A DNA stretch of 64,000 nucleotides from SZAS-103 sp038234715 (GCA_038234715.1 JBBQTD010000011.1:1-64000); one strand, 5' to 3'. Positions 26,881 to 36,386 are shown, counted from the first letter of the stretch. Translations and numbers: made by a program. Notes: generated by a model from the sequence alone, not told the origin.

Positions 26881-27035
26881 GCACCTATGGAACCTCTGAA
26901 TTTGTTCAGAGGTTCCATAGGTGCATGGATGCACCGCCGCGAACAACGACGCAAGTCGTTGATTCGCGCGCACCGAGTCCGGACATGCGCCGGGCTCGGT
27001 GCGTCTGAACCAGTCCAGGACGGACTTGTTCAGAC
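26881..27035. repeat. Chain of back-to-back hairpins related to IS5 ends
   Basis: Hairpin 1 is a perfect 20-bp stem (26881-26900 with 26905-26924, loop TTTG). A smaller palindrome (26920-26935) overlaps its right arm and would compete with it. Hairpin 3 spans 26939-26967 (12 paired bases, one bulge). Hairpin 4 spans 26969-27003 (14 pairs including one G-T). Hairpin 5 spans 27003-27035 (13 of 14 pairs). Its right arm GGACTTGTTCAGAC with the following CATCC resembles the IS5 end at 120-135. The block looks like a non-coding mobile remnant or MITE. It lies 148 bases before the CHASE2 gene. Confidence 0.7.
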
Positions 27036-27182
27036 CATCCATGGAGTCTTGCGTCATGTAACGGAGCAACTCCCCCAGGCCAAGCAAGCCCGTTTTCCAT
27101 GGCCTGCCGGTTGAAGGCTGTGCCCGACCGGCACCTGTGCATGCGACGATAGGACGCACGGGCCGGTGGGGGAAAGAGCGGA

Positions 27183-29123
27183 ATGGCGATCAAGAAGGGC
27201 GTGCCGCCGAAGCCGAGCCTGCCAGAGCGCGCATCGGCATGGTTCATCAGGACGTGGGGGCTGTGGGAACGCGCCTTCGGGCGTACGTCGGCTGCGTTCG
27301 CGTCGCGGCTGAGGTTCTCGTTTTTCCTGGCGATGACGGTGACAGCGCTCGGGTTCCTGTTCTGGGACTTCTACGGAATCCCTGGATTCATCGAGGGTCA
27401 CAAGTCACTGGCATCGGCCGAAGATTCGCTGTTCGATTCGGTGATCTCAAAGCGACCGATCGATCCGAAATCTTCAGGTCGCGTCATCGTTGCCGAGATC
27501 GACGAGTGCTCGATCGACTATTTCGAGAAAAAAGGCGAAGCCGGCTGGCCATGGCCGCGCGATCGGCATGCGGACCTGCTGACGGCATTGGGCGATGCAG
27601 GCGTGACGGCGGTTGGCTACGACGTGCTGTTCCTCGACAAGCAGGCCGCACAAGCCGGATCGGACGACATGCTGTTGCAGGTCGCCCAGTTGGGCGTGCC
27701 TGTATTCTTCGGCGCGAACTACGGAGACGCCCAGGCGGACACGCCGCCGACAAACACAGTCGATCGGTGGCCCACTGCGTTGGCGGCCGTGTCCAGGCCG
27801 AAGGATGCGCCTGTGATCGGGATGGACCTTCCCTTTGGCGCCGCCATGCGCAATCGCAGCGGTTTCGTCAACATCACCCGGGCCGGCGATGGCGTCATGC
27901 GCGACTTCGATGTCTGGCAACAGGCTGGCGACTGGGGCGTGCCATCGATGGCGGCGCTGGTCGCCGCACAGGCCACCCATCGCAAGTTCACCTATTTCCC
28001 GCAGAGCATCCGCCTGAACTGGCGCACCAAACCGCAGAATCGCCTGCAGATCGTCCACGCTGTGGATCTGCTGCCTGACGAACACACTCCGTGTCTCAAG
28101 CAGGGGGAAAAGCTGCCCGACCTGAAGGGCAAGATCGTCATGGTGGGTTACGTCGCATCAGGCATCAACGATTTCAAGCCGACACCCATTGATGCGCAGA
28201 TGGCGGGTGTCGAGTTGCAGGCCGAGGCAGTTGAAAACCTGGTCAGCAGCACCTGGATCAGGATGCCCGCGCCGGGGTTCAAGTATGGGCTTGCGGCGGT
28301 GCTGGTGATCCTGATCGGATTTTCGTTCTGGCGCGGCGAGCCGTCGCAGGACATCGACGCGGTGTTTACGGCCACCAACCTGGTGTTGACCGCTATCGCG
28401 ATGCTGATGCTCACTTTCACCACGTATTTCTTCGATATCTTCACGTCGGTCGGTTACTCGCTCGCCTTCTTCGGAATCTGCCGTACTTACCTTGCCGGCA
28501 TGCGCGGGCGGGCGTTGGGCAACGACGACCATGTGAAAGAGCTGGGCGAGGGCGACCGCCTGCACATCGTGCTGCTGATCCTGCGGGTCAACGTGGGGCG
28601 CGACCTTGAAGTGGTCGGAAACAATCCGGAGGCACGCCGGTTCTGGGAAACCAACGAGTACAGGCGGCGGATCCGGCGGATCCTGTACGCGCACGGATAC
28701 GGAAAGATGCACGAAGGCCTGATCGAGCGTAAAACATGGCTGGCATCGGACTTCCGCGACGTGGTGCTGATGATCTGCGACGCGCCGTCGGTCGAGGAAC
28801 TGCGCTGGGAGATCCTGCACGACCTGAACCTGATCAACGACGAGCTGGTGAAGGTGGCGGACGAAAACCGCCTCGACCAGGTAGTGACGGCCAGTGGGGT
28901 GTACGTCGACCTGAGCGGGATGGATCCGCAGGTGCGCTCGATGACGCTGCAGCAGACATTGGGGAAACTGCTGCTATTGCCTGTTACCACCAGCCTGCGA
29001 GGTTTCATCGCGGCCGATGTGGGTTGCCTGCCGCGTTATATTCAACCGAAGTCCGAAGAAACCAGTCCTGACGAACCACTTCCATCCGGGGAACAACCAT
29101 GCGCCACACCGTCCGAATCCTGA
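27183..29123 (+). CDS. CHASE2-domain membrane sensor without a known output domain
   Basis: A 646-residue protein. One transmembrane segment (about residues 45-65) leads into a periplasmic CHASE2 domain (about 75-335; VIVAEIDECSIDYF, WPWPRDRHADLL, KIVMVGYVASGIND). Two or three more membrane segments follow (residues 363-380 and 395-440). The last 200 residues are cytoplasmic and match no kinase, cyclase or GGDEF pattern; they contain LRVNVGRDLEVVG and WEILHDLNLINDELVKVADE. CHASE2 normally feeds an enzymatic output, so this tail is either a new output module or one acting by protein contact. It overlaps the next gene by 25 bases, implying co-translation. Confidence 0.8.
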   Translation: MAIKKGVPPKPSLPERASAWFIRTWGLWERAFGRTSAAFASRLRFSFFLAMTVTALGFLFWDFYGIPGFIEGHKSLASAEDSLFDSVISKRPIDPKSSGRVIVAEIDECSIDYFEKKGEAGWPWPRDRHADLLTALGDAGVTAVGYDVLFLDKQAAQAGSDDMLLQVAQLGVPVFFGANYGDAQADTPPTNTVDRWPTALAAVSRPKDAPVIGMDLPFGAAMRNRSGFVNITRAGDGVMRDFDVWQQAGDWGVPSMAALVAAQATHRKFTYFPQSIRLNWRTKPQNRLQIVHAVDLLPDEHTPCLKQGEKLPDLKGKIVMVGYVASGINDFKPTPIDAQMAGVELQAEAVENLVSSTWIRMPAPGFKYGLAAVLVILIGFSFWRGEPSQDIDAVFTATNLVLTAIAMLMLTFTTYFFDIFTSVGYSLAFFGICRTYLAGMRGRALGNDDHVKELGEGDRLHIVLLILRVNVGRDLEVVGNNPEARRFWETNEYRRRIRRILYAHGYGKMHEGLIERKTWLASDFRDVVLMICDAPSVEELRWEILHDLNLINDELVKVADENRLDQVVTASGVYVDLSGMDPQVRSMTLQQTLGKLLLLPVTTSLRGFIAADVGCLPRYIQPKSEETSPDEPLPSGEQPCATPSES

Positions 29124-30517
29124 GCCTGTCCATCCTGATAGCCCTTGCCGGAGCCGCGATCGGCAAGCCCAGACCCGCACCAGCCCCCACGCCCGCTGCC
29201 CAGCCGGCCCCTGCCGCGCCGGCCGGATCGCAGGGCATAACCGCTGCATCCGTCTATAAGGACAACGTCGCGCTGCACTTGGCCGCCCAGCCGACATCGC
29301 CCACCGTCACCACCCTGAGCAAGGGCAGTGCGGTCGATGTGCAGAAGCAGGAGGGACTCTGGTTCAACGTGAAGGCACAACCCGGCACGGTGGGCTACGT
29401 GAAGATCAACGAAATTCGCCTGGCCAAGGCCGGTGGCGGCAGCAACGATGGTTATTCGATGTTCGGCGGCCACCCGAAGCCCAGCGAGACCGCTGGCGTG
29501 CGCGGGATCAACGAGGAACAGCTGCGCGGAGCAACGTTTGATCCGGCGGCGGTCGCGCGGATGGAGACCTTCCGCGTCGACGACGCGACCGCGAATGCCT
29601 ACGCCAGCAGGATGCACCTGCAAAAGACCGAGGTCGCCTACAAGAAAGAGCCCGGCCTTGGAGAGGGGCATCGGGCGACGTCCGGTTCTTCCGAGCAGAC
29701 CCAGATGCAGGAGCAGCAGAACCACGCGGCCAAAGTCGGCGCCTTGTCGGCAATCGGCGGTCATTTCGGCTTTGGGGCTTCGGCCAGCAAGGCGGCTGAC
29801 GCGATGCCCAAGAGCGAGCAGGAAAAAGTGGACGAGGAAACAGCGATGGGCCCGCAGCTCGCCGGCCGCGTGCTGAGCGTGCTGCCACTGTTGAATGACC
29901 CGGTGGCGCAGAGGCGCGTGAACACGATCGGTCGCTGGGTCGCGCTGCAGACGCCGCGTGACGACCTGCCCTGGACATTCGCCGTTGTGGACAGCCCCGA
30001 AATGAACGCGTTCGCCGCTCCAGGTGGCTACATCATCGTGACCCGCGGCTTGTACGAGGTGCTGCAGTCCGACGATGAAGTCGCCGCCGTGCTCGCCCAC
30101 GAGATCAGCCACGTGGTCGCACGCGATCATTACTACGTGATCATGAAGCAGGCGGCGACCGCAGTTGTAACCGACATTGCGATCGACAAGGCGACTGCCC
30201 ACGCCGGTGTCGGCGGGCAGTTCGCCAACTATTTTGCCAAGCAGGGCGCGAGCATCATGCTCACCGGGTTCGACAAGGAAGTGGAGTACCGCTCCGATGG
30301 CGCGTCGTTGATCTATACCGCCCGCGCCGGGTACAACCCCTTGGCGATGTATGCGGTTTTGCAGAAACTAGCGGCGGCGAGCGATCCAGGCCGTACCCAC
30401 AATATCTATTCGACCCATCCAGTTCCTTCGGCGCGGCTGGACCGGCTCGACCAGAAGGGCCTCGCGAACGTCGCGCAATACACCGACCGGCCGTACGTCC
30501 TGGCATACGGGCGCTGA
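29099..30517 (+). CDS. Exported SH3-M48 zinc metalloprotease
   Basis: A 472-residue protein with a signal peptide (MRHTVRILSLSILIALAGAAIG) and a Pro/Ala linker. Residues 48-112 form a bacterial SH3 domain (NVALHLAAQPTSPTVTTL, with WFNVKAQPGTVGYVK). The M48 peptidase domain has HEISH in VLAHEISHVVARDH near residue 340, and the third zinc ligand is in EVEYRSDGASLIY. NAFAAPGGYIIVTRGL is typical of M48 proteins. It should cut proteins in the envelope. GGGGA precedes the ATG inside the end of the CHASE2 gene. Confidence 0.85.
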   Translation: MRHTVRILSLSILIALAGAAIGKPRPAPAPTPAAQPAPAAPAGSQGITAASVYKDNVALHLAAQPTSPTVTTLSKGSAVDVQKQEGLWFNVKAQPGTVGYVKINEIRLAKAGGGSNDGYSMFGGHPKPSETAGVRGINEEQLRGATFDPAAVARMETFRVDDATANAYASRMHLQKTEVAYKKEPGLGEGHRATSGSSEQTQMQEQQNHAAKVGALSAIGGHFGFGASASKAADAMPKSEQEKVDEETAMGPQLAGRVLSVLPLLNDPVAQRRVNTIGRWVALQTPRDDLPWTFAVVDSPEMNAFAAPGGYIIVTRGLYEVLQSDDEVAAVLAHEISHVVARDHYYVIMKQAATAVVTDIAIDKATAHAGVGGQFANYFAKQGASIMLTGFDKEVEYRSDGASLIYTARAGYNPLAMYAVLQKLAAASDPGRTHNIYSTHPVPSARLDRLDQKGLANVAQYTDRPYVLAYGR

Positions 30518-30534
30518 TATCTCAATTGAGAACA

Positions 30535-30558
30535 GCCCCTCTCCGATCGGAGAGGGGC
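30535..30558. repeat. Perfect 24-bp palindrome of the CCCCTCTCC type
   Basis: The sequence is self-complementary over all 24 bases around the centre GATC, and lies between the convergent M48 and ppx genes. No T-run follows, so it is a poor classical terminator, although a bidirectional stop or REP role is possible. Relatives occur at 42290-42313 and 52026-52050. Confidence 0.6.
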
Positions 30559-30569
30559 CAAGAAACCGC

Positions 30570-32123
30570 CTAGTTCGCCCTGATGCCGAGCGTATAGCCG
30601 ATCTCGGCAAGTTCGTCGCGCTCGCCTTCGAGGTCTTCGCGGGTCAGCGGGTGACTCGCGAGCCAGCGATCAGGCAGGCGCAATTTCATCTCGCGATCGT
30701 TCACCGCGAAACGGACCGCCGGCAGTGCGTCGCGATCGTGGCCGCGATGCAGCAGCACCGCGAGCCTTAGCAGCAACGCGCAGCGCAGGGTCGGTACGAG
30801 CAGCCTTTCGGGCAGCGCCTCGATCGCCGACAGCGCGATTCCACGGCGCTGGCAGCGCACCAATGCGCCGAGCATTTGTTGCTCCGGACGCGAGAAACCT
30901 GCGATGTCCGAATGTTCGATCAGGTAGGCGCCATGCACGTGATGCTGGCTGTGCGCGATCGCCAGCCCAATCTCATGGACGCGTGCGGCCCACGCGAGCA
31001 TGTCGCGCGCATCGGCATCGAGCTCCCATGCGACCGCAGCCTGGTCGAACAATGCGAGGGCGGTGCGTTCGACCTGCGCGGCCTGTTCGCGGTCAGCGCC
31101 GTAGCGTTCGGCCATCGCATCGACCGACGCATCGCGCGGATCGCGGTCGCTCGCGCGACCAAGCATGTCCTGCAGCACCCCTTCGCGCAGTGCCGACTTG
31201 CTCACCTGCATGCGCTTGAGGCCCAGTTCGTTAAACGCCGCCTGCAGCACCAGCAGGCCACCCGCGATGACCGGTCGACGGTCCTCCGACAAGCCCGGCA
31301 GGTCGATATCTTCGATGCGTTCGAACTCGAGCATCCTCTCGCACAACGCGGCGAGGCCATCGTCGGTGATCGGGCCACGCGTAAGCTTCATCGCGGACAG
31401 GATTTCGCTGACCGACTTGATTGTTCCCGACGAACCAATAGCGTCGCCCCAGCCGCGATCGCGGTACGCGCGCACGAATTGCTGGAATTCTGCGGAGACC
31501 TCGGTCAGTGCATCCTTCCAGCGTTTGCGCCCGAGCTTGCCATTCTCGAAGAAGCGCCGCGTGCTGGCGACACAACCCATTTGCAGGCTCTCGCGCTCGA
31601 GCGGTTCGTAGCCTTCGCCGATGATGAACTCGGTGGAACCGCCGCCGATGTCGATGACGAGGCGGCGCTTGCCACTCGGCGGACTTGCATGGGCTACACC
31701 GAGATAGACAAGGCGCGCTTCCTCGCGACCCGAGATGATCTCGATCGGATGCCCCAGGGCGGCCTCTGCCGGTTGCAGGAACGCGCGCGGATCACGCAGC
31801 TGGCGCACGGTGTTGGTGGCGACCACGCGCACGCACTGCTGAGGGATGTTGCGGATGCGCTGGCCGAAACGGGACAGGCAGTCCAGCGACCGGTCCAGCA
31901 CATTCTGGCGCAGGCCACCTTGCGCATCCAGGCCTTCGGCCAGGCGCACTGTTTCGCGCAGCCGGTCGACCACGCGCAGTTGGCCGAGCACGTGCCGGGC
32001 GACGACCATGTGAAAACTGTTGGAACCAAGATCAAGGGCCGCCAGCAGTGCGTCTTCACCAATCGCGGCCCTGATCGGCGTGTCGGTTTCGAGCCTGCGC
32101 GAGGCTGGCGTCACGATGCGCAC
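30570..32123 (-). CDS. ppx: Exopolyphosphatase (Ppx/GppA family)
   Basis: A 517-residue enzyme that removes terminal phosphate from polyphosphate. The likely start is the GTG at 32123, overlapping the ppk1 stop by 13 bases (MRIVTPASRR). The actin-like ATPase fold is seen in LAALDLGSNSFHMVV, VVATNTVRQLRD, and LVIDIGGGSTEFIIGE. The C-terminal third carries an HD-like region (HEIGLAIAHSQHHVHGAYLI). It is last in the phoB-phoR-ppk1-ppx cluster, pairing polyphosphate synthesis with breakdown. Confidence 0.92.
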   Translation of the reverse strand: MRIVTPASRRLETDTPIRAAIGEDALLAALDLGSNSFHMVVARHVLGQLRVVDRLRETVRLAEGLDAQGGLRQNVLDRSLDCLSRFGQRIRNIPQQCVRVVATNTVRQLRDPRAFLQPAEAALGHPIEIISGREEARLVYLGVAHASPPSGKRRLVIDIGGGSTEFIIGEGYEPLERESLQMGCVASTRRFFENGKLGRKRWKDALTEVSAEFQQFVRAYRDRGWGDAIGSSGTIKSVSEILSAMKLTRGPITDDGLAALCERMLEFERIEDIDLPGLSEDRRPVIAGGLLVLQAAFNELGLKRMQVSKSALREGVLQDMLGRASDRDPRDASVDAMAERYGADREQAAQVERTALALFDQAAVAWELDADARDMLAWAARVHEIGLAIAHSQHHVHGAYLIEHSDIAGFSRPEQQMLGALVRCQRRGIALSAIEALPERLLVPTLRCALLLRLAVLLHRGHDRDALPAVRFAVNDREMKLRLPDRWLASHPLTREDLEGERDELAEIGYTLGIRAN

Positions 32124-34324
32124 AATTTTGCGAGCAGCGCGCCCTGCGCCGAAAACGCAGTCTCGCCGGCCTGCGGCTGCAGCTGCGTGTAATTGCCGTC
32201 TTCGCCAAGGGCCCATGCCTGCGTGTTGTCGCGCAGGTAGTTGTCGAGTTCCTCGGCTTGCACGCGCTCAGCGAGGTCGGTGTGCACGATGGGGAAACAG
32301 GTCTCGACCCGTCGCAACAGGTTGCGATCCATCCAGTCGGCGCTGGAGCACCATGTCTCGGGCGCGTCGTCGTTGGCGAACCAGTACACCCGGCTGTGCT
32401 CCAGGAAGCGCCCGACCACCGAGCGCACGAGGATATTATCCGAAAGGCCGGCAACCCCGGGGCGCAGGCTGCACGCGCCGCGGACGATCAGGTCGATCTT
32501 CACTCCGGCCTGCGATGCCTGGTACAGCGCGTCCATGACGCCGACTTCGGTCAGCGCATTCATCTTGGCGATGATCCGCGCGGGCTTCCCGGCGCGCGCA
32601 TGCTTCGCTTCGCGCGCGATCTTCTTCAGCAAGGCCTTGTGCAACGTGAAAGGCGATTGCAGCAGGCGCTTGAGCTTGATCGCAGGCGCAAGGCCCGACA
32701 GTTGCTGGAACAGCAAATGCACGTCTTCGCCAATCCCGATGTCGGACGTCAGAAGTCCGATGTCGGTGTACGTGCGCGCGGTGCCGGCGTGGTAGTTGCC
32801 GGTCGAAAGGTGCACGTAGCGGCGCAGCTTCTTGCGTTCACGGCGCACGATCAGCAGCATCTTCGCGTGGGTCTTGTAGCCGACCACGCCGTACACGACC
32901 TGGACGCCGGCTTCCTGCAACCGGTCGGCCAGGCGGATGTTCGCCTCCTCGTCGAAGCGCGCACGCAACTCGACGACGACGGTCACGTCCTTGCCGTTTC
33001 TCGCGGCTTCGACCAGGTGCTCCACCATGACCGAGTCGCGGCCAGTGCGGTAAAGCGTTTGCTTGATCGCCAGAACGCTTGGATCGCGTGCGGCTTCCTT
33101 GAGCAGGTCGATCACCGCGGCGAACGAGTCGTAGGGATGGTGCAGCAGCAAGTCGTTCTTGCGGATCGCGGCGAACATCTCGTCGCCATCCAGGTCGAGC
33201 ATGCGCGGCCGGAACACCGGAAACTTCAATTCAGGACGGTCGACCAAACCATACAACTGGCTCGCGCGATTGAGATTCACCGGCCCATCGACGCGGTAGA
33301 CCACGTTCTCCGGCAGTTCGAAGTTCTTCAGCAACATCTTGACAATCGCGTTCGGGCAATCCTTGCTGATCTCAAGTCGCGTTGCACGCAGAAAGCCGCG
33401 GCTGGCAAGTTCGCCCTTGAGCGCGTGGGCGAGGTTTTCCATTTCGTCCTCGTCCACGAGCAGCTCGCTATTGCGCGTGACCCGAAACTGGTAGGCGCCC
33501 TTGACCTGCATGCCGGGAAACAATTCGTCCACGAACGCCGCGAGCACAGTGGACAACAACACGAAATCGTGTGCACCGCCGGACAGTTCGGGCGGCAGCT
33601 GGATCACGCGGGGCAACGAACGCGGAGCCCGGACGATGGCCATGTGCCCCGAGCGACCGAACGCATCCTTGCCTTCGCGCACGACCACGATGTTGAGCGA
33701 TTTGTTGAGGATGCGCGGAAACGGGTGTACGGGATCGAGCCCGAGCGGCGACAACACCGGCAGAATTTCATTGCGGAAGTATTTGCGCAGCCAGCGCCTT
33801 TGCGTGGTGCTCCAGGCTTCGCTACCAAGGATGCAGATGCCTGATGTGGCCAGCTCCGGCAGCAGTACCTGGTTCCAGTGTGCGTATTGCGCCTGGACAA
33901 GCTTGCCCGCGCGCTCGTGGATCAGCTTGAGCGCAGTCGCCGGCCCGAGGCCATCGGGACCGGTGGTGCCGCCGAATTCGACCTGGTGGTTGATCGCTGC
34001 AACGCGTACCTCGAAGAACTCGTCGAGGTTGGTGCACGAGATGCACAGGTAGCGCAGCCTCTCGAGCAAAGGCACAGACCTGTCGCGCGATTGCGCAAGC
34101 ACGCGTTCATTGAAGGCAATCTGCGAGAGTTCGCGGTTCAGATACAGCGGCTGCGCGCTGTCGGGCGGATAGGCGGTCGGCGCCGAACCGGGTTGCAGCG
34201 CATCGGTCGGCACCACAGCGGGAAGCGGAGCTGGCGGGGCCGCCGCGATCTCATCGGCGATCCTTTCCATGGCATCCGGCTTGCGCTTCTTGCGTGGCCT
34301 GGATGCGCTTGCAGTGTCGTTCAT
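32111..34324 (-). CDS. ppk1: Polyphosphate kinase 1
   Basis: A 737-residue enzyme that makes polyphosphate from ATP at the inner membrane. After a Lys/Pro-rich 60-residue leader, the N domain starts LYLNRELSQIAFNERVL. The autophosphorylated histidine is in VVGYKTHAKMLLIVRRE near residue 460, and the second active-site histidine is in LEHSRVYWFAND near residue 650. STGNYHAGTARTYTDIGLLT is a conserved core motif. Its ATG overlaps the phoR stop (ATGA), and its end overlaps ppx, so the three are translationally coupled. Confidence 0.95.
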   Translation of the reverse strand: MNDTASASRPRKKRKPDAMERIADEIAAAPPAPLPAVVPTDALQPGSAPTAYPPDSAQPLYLNRELSQIAFNERVLAQSRDRSVPLLERLRYLCISCTNLDEFFEVRVAAINHQVEFGGTTGPDGLGPATALKLIHERAGKLVQAQYAHWNQVLLPELATSGICILGSEAWSTTQRRWLRKYFRNEILPVLSPLGLDPVHPFPRILNKSLNIVVVREGKDAFGRSGHMAIVRAPRSLPRVIQLPPELSGGAHDFVLLSTVLAAFVDELFPGMQVKGAYQFRVTRNSELLVDEDEMENLAHALKGELASRGFLRATRLEISKDCPNAIVKMLLKNFELPENVVYRVDGPVNLNRASQLYGLVDRPELKFPVFRPRMLDLDGDEMFAAIRKNDLLLHHPYDSFAAVIDLLKEAARDPSVLAIKQTLYRTGRDSVMVEHLVEAARNGKDVTVVVELRARFDEEANIRLADRLQEAGVQVVYGVVGYKTHAKMLLIVRRERKKLRRYVHLSTGNYHAGTARTYTDIGLLTSDIGIGEDVHLLFQQLSGLAPAIKLKRLLQSPFTLHKALLKKIAREAKHARAGKPARIIAKMNALTEVGVMDALYQASQAGVKIDLIVRGACSLRPGVAGLSDNILVRSVVGRFLEHSRVYWFANDDAPETWCSSADWMDRNLLRRVETCFPIVHTDLAERVQAEELDNYLRDNTQAWALGEDGNYTQLQPQAGETAFSAQGALLAKLCAS

Positions 34325-35646
34325 GCCATCTCCGTGCCATGGGCGACGCGTGGTTGCAGACGCGACGCGCTGAAGTGGATCGAAAATACGCTGCCCTGGC
34401 CGACTTCGCTCTGGATTTCGAGTCGTGCCTGGTGCAAGGCCAGCACGTGCTTGACGATCGACAACCCCAGACCGGTACCGCCTGACTCGCGCGACCGACT
34501 TGTCGACACGCGATAGAAGCGTTCGGTGATCCGTGGCAGGTGTTGCGCCGGAATACCGTAGCCAGTGTCGTGTACCGACAGGACGGCCCCATCTCCGGCG
34601 TCGCGCGCGAATCGAATCCGGATGCTGCCACCCGACGGTGTATACCGTACCGCATTGCTGACCAGGTTCGAGAACGCGCTGTGCAATTCCTTGGTCGACC
34701 CGAGCAGGTCGACTCCGGCGACATCCTCGGCGGAGATCTTATGCCGGCCCTGGCTCAGCGCCTCGCCTTCACGGCACAGCGTTCGCATCAGCGAAGGCAT
34801 CGACACGGCTTCCTCGGGCAACACTTCCTGCGCTTCGAGCCGCGACAGGGTCAGCAGGTCCTCGACGATTTGCGCCATGCGTTGCGATTGGCGGCGCATT
34901 TCCTCGAGCATCGGCGCCCACTCCGGCATGTCCTCCGGATCGAACAGTTCGAGGTAGCCATGGATCACGGTCAGCGGCGTGCGCAATTCGTGCGAAACAT
35001 TCGCGACGAAATCGCGCCGCACCTGTTCGAGGTGCATGAGCTTGCTGATGTCGCGCGCGACCAGCAGCCACTGCTGGTCGGAATACGGGATCAACCGCAA
35101 GTTCAGGCGGATGTTCGGGTCGTGCGGTGCGGGCGCATCGACCATCGGTTCTGCGTGCAGTCCGGCAGTCATCCACAGCGCAACCGGCAGGGGACGCAGG
35201 AGTTCCGCAAGCGGCGTGTCGTTGTCGCGGGGATAGCGCAGCCCGAGCAGGCGGACCGCGGCTTCGTTGAACCAAGTGACGCGCTGGGTGTTGCGATCGA
35301 CGATCACCACCGCGTCTGGCAGCACCGCGGCGGCGGTGCGGTACGTGCGCAGCATGTCGACCAGGCGGCGCTTGCGATTGCGCATATCGTCCTGGCGCTG
35401 GTGGAGCAGGCCCTCGGTCTCCGACCACACACTGCGACCGCGCGCTGGCGGCAGGCGACGGCGACCGGTCAGGCGTGCAAGCAGGCGCCACAACCTCCAG
35501 TAGTGCCAGGCCACCACGCCCATCGACACCAGCGCCAGCGGCAGCCAGATGCGACCGATCGCCCAGCCGAGCAGCATCGCGGCGACGTACAACATCAGCA
35601 GTTGCACGATCGCGCGCTTCCACGATTCGCCAGGGAACATCGGCAT
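34321..35646 (-). CDS. phoR: Phosphate regulon sensor histidine kinase PhoR
   Basis: A 441-residue membrane sensor kinase for PhoB. Two hydrophobic segments lie at residues 12-50 (LLMLYVAAMLLGWAIGRIWL and the next helix), followed by a PAS domain (LPDAVVIVDRNTQRVTWFN). The phospho-acceptor histidine is in NVSHELRTPLTVIHGYLE. The ATPase boxes are NLVSNAVRYTPSGG, DTGYGIP, and GGTGLGLSIVKHVL. It starts 16 bases after phoB. There is a choice of two close ATGs (35646 and 35640). Phosphate status probably reaches it through the Pst system, which is not in the window. Confidence 0.93.
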   Translation of the reverse strand: MPMFPGESWKRAIVQLLMLYVAAMLLGWAIGRIWLPLALVSMGVVAWHYWRLWRLLARLTGRRRLPPARGRSVWSETEGLLHQRQDDMRNRKRRLVDMLRTYRTAAAVLPDAVVIVDRNTQRVTWFNEAAVRLLGLRYPRDNDTPLAELLRPLPVALWMTAGLHAEPMVDAPAPHDPNIRLNLRLIPYSDQQWLLVARDISKLMHLEQVRRDFVANVSHELRTPLTVIHGYLELFDPEDMPEWAPMLEEMRRQSQRMAQIVEDLLTLSRLEAQEVLPEEAVSMPSLMRTLCREGEALSQGRHKISAEDVAGVDLLGSTKELHSAFSNLVSNAVRYTPSGGSIRIRFARDAGDGAVLSVHDTGYGIPAQHLPRITERFYRVSTSRSRESGGTGLGLSIVKHVLALHQARLEIQSEVGQGSVFSIHFSASRLQPRVAHGTEMA

Positions 35647-35662
35647 CGTCAGGCTGCCATTT

Positions 35663-36352
35663 TCAGTGCGCTGTCGAGAAGCGATAGCCCGAGCCGCGCA
35701 CGGTCTGCACGAGGTTCTCGAGGCGGTATGGTTCGAGAGTCTTGCGCAGGCGCCGGATGTGCACGTCGACGGTGCGCTCCTCGACGTACACGTTGCCGCC
35801 CCAGACATGGTCCAGCAACTGGGTGCGCGAATACACGCGTTCGGCATGGGTCATGAAGAAATGCAGCAGCCGGTACTCGGTGGGGCCGATGTGGATCGGC
35901 ACGTCGCCGGCGAACACGCGATGTGCGGCGCCATCGATACGCAGTCCGCCAATGCCGACGCTGCCGTCTTCGTCGTCGTCGCGCGAGCGGCGCATGACCG
36001 CGCGGATGCGCGCCAGCAGTTCGCGAGCCGAGAAAGGCTTGACGACATAGTCGTCGACGCCGGAATCCAAGCCACTGATCCGGTCGTTTTCCTCGCCACG
36101 CGCGGTGAGCATGATGATCGGCACCTCGCGTGTGTTGTCTTCCTTGCGCCATCGGCGCGCGAGTTCGATGCCACTGGTGCCCGGTAGCATCCAGTCCAGC
36201 AGGATCAGGTCGGGTACGCGGTCGGCAATCGCGGATTGCGCCTCGCGCGCATCACCGGCGTGCACGGGTTCGTAGTCGCCCTTGCGCAAGGCGAAGGCAA
36301 CCATGTCGCGAATTGCAGGTTCGTCGTCGACGATCAGGATGCGTTTGTTCAC
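35663..36352 (-). CDS. phoB: Phosphate response regulator PhoB
   Basis: A 229-residue OmpR-type regulator. The receiver domain begins MNKRILIVDDEPAIRDMV, has the phospho-acceptor Asp53 in LILLDWMLPGTSG and Lys in YVVKPFSARELLAR. The winged-helix DNA-binding domain ends YVEERTVDVHIRRLRKTLEP and TVRGSGYRF. When phosphorylated by PhoR it binds Pho boxes. A strong Pho box lies 35 bases upstream of its own start, indicating autoregulation of the whole operon. Confidence 0.96.
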   Translation of the reverse strand: MNKRILIVDDEPAIRDMVAFALRKGDYEPVHAGDAREAQSAIADRVPDLILLDWMLPGTSGIELARRWRKEDNTREVPIIMLTARGEENDRISGLDSGVDDYVVKPFSARELLARIRAVMRRSRDDDEDGSVGIGGLRIDGAAHRVFAGDVPIHIGPTEYRLLHFFMTHAERVYSRTQLLDHVWGGNVYVEERTVDVHIRRLRKTLEPYRLENLVQTVRGSGYRFSTAH

Positions 36353-36386
36353 GCGACACCTCAGTGAATGTGGCCGCGTACGAGTA

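Noticed and set aside
30535..30558. Classical Rho-independent terminator
   Set aside because: The palindrome is perfect, but neither side has a T-run.
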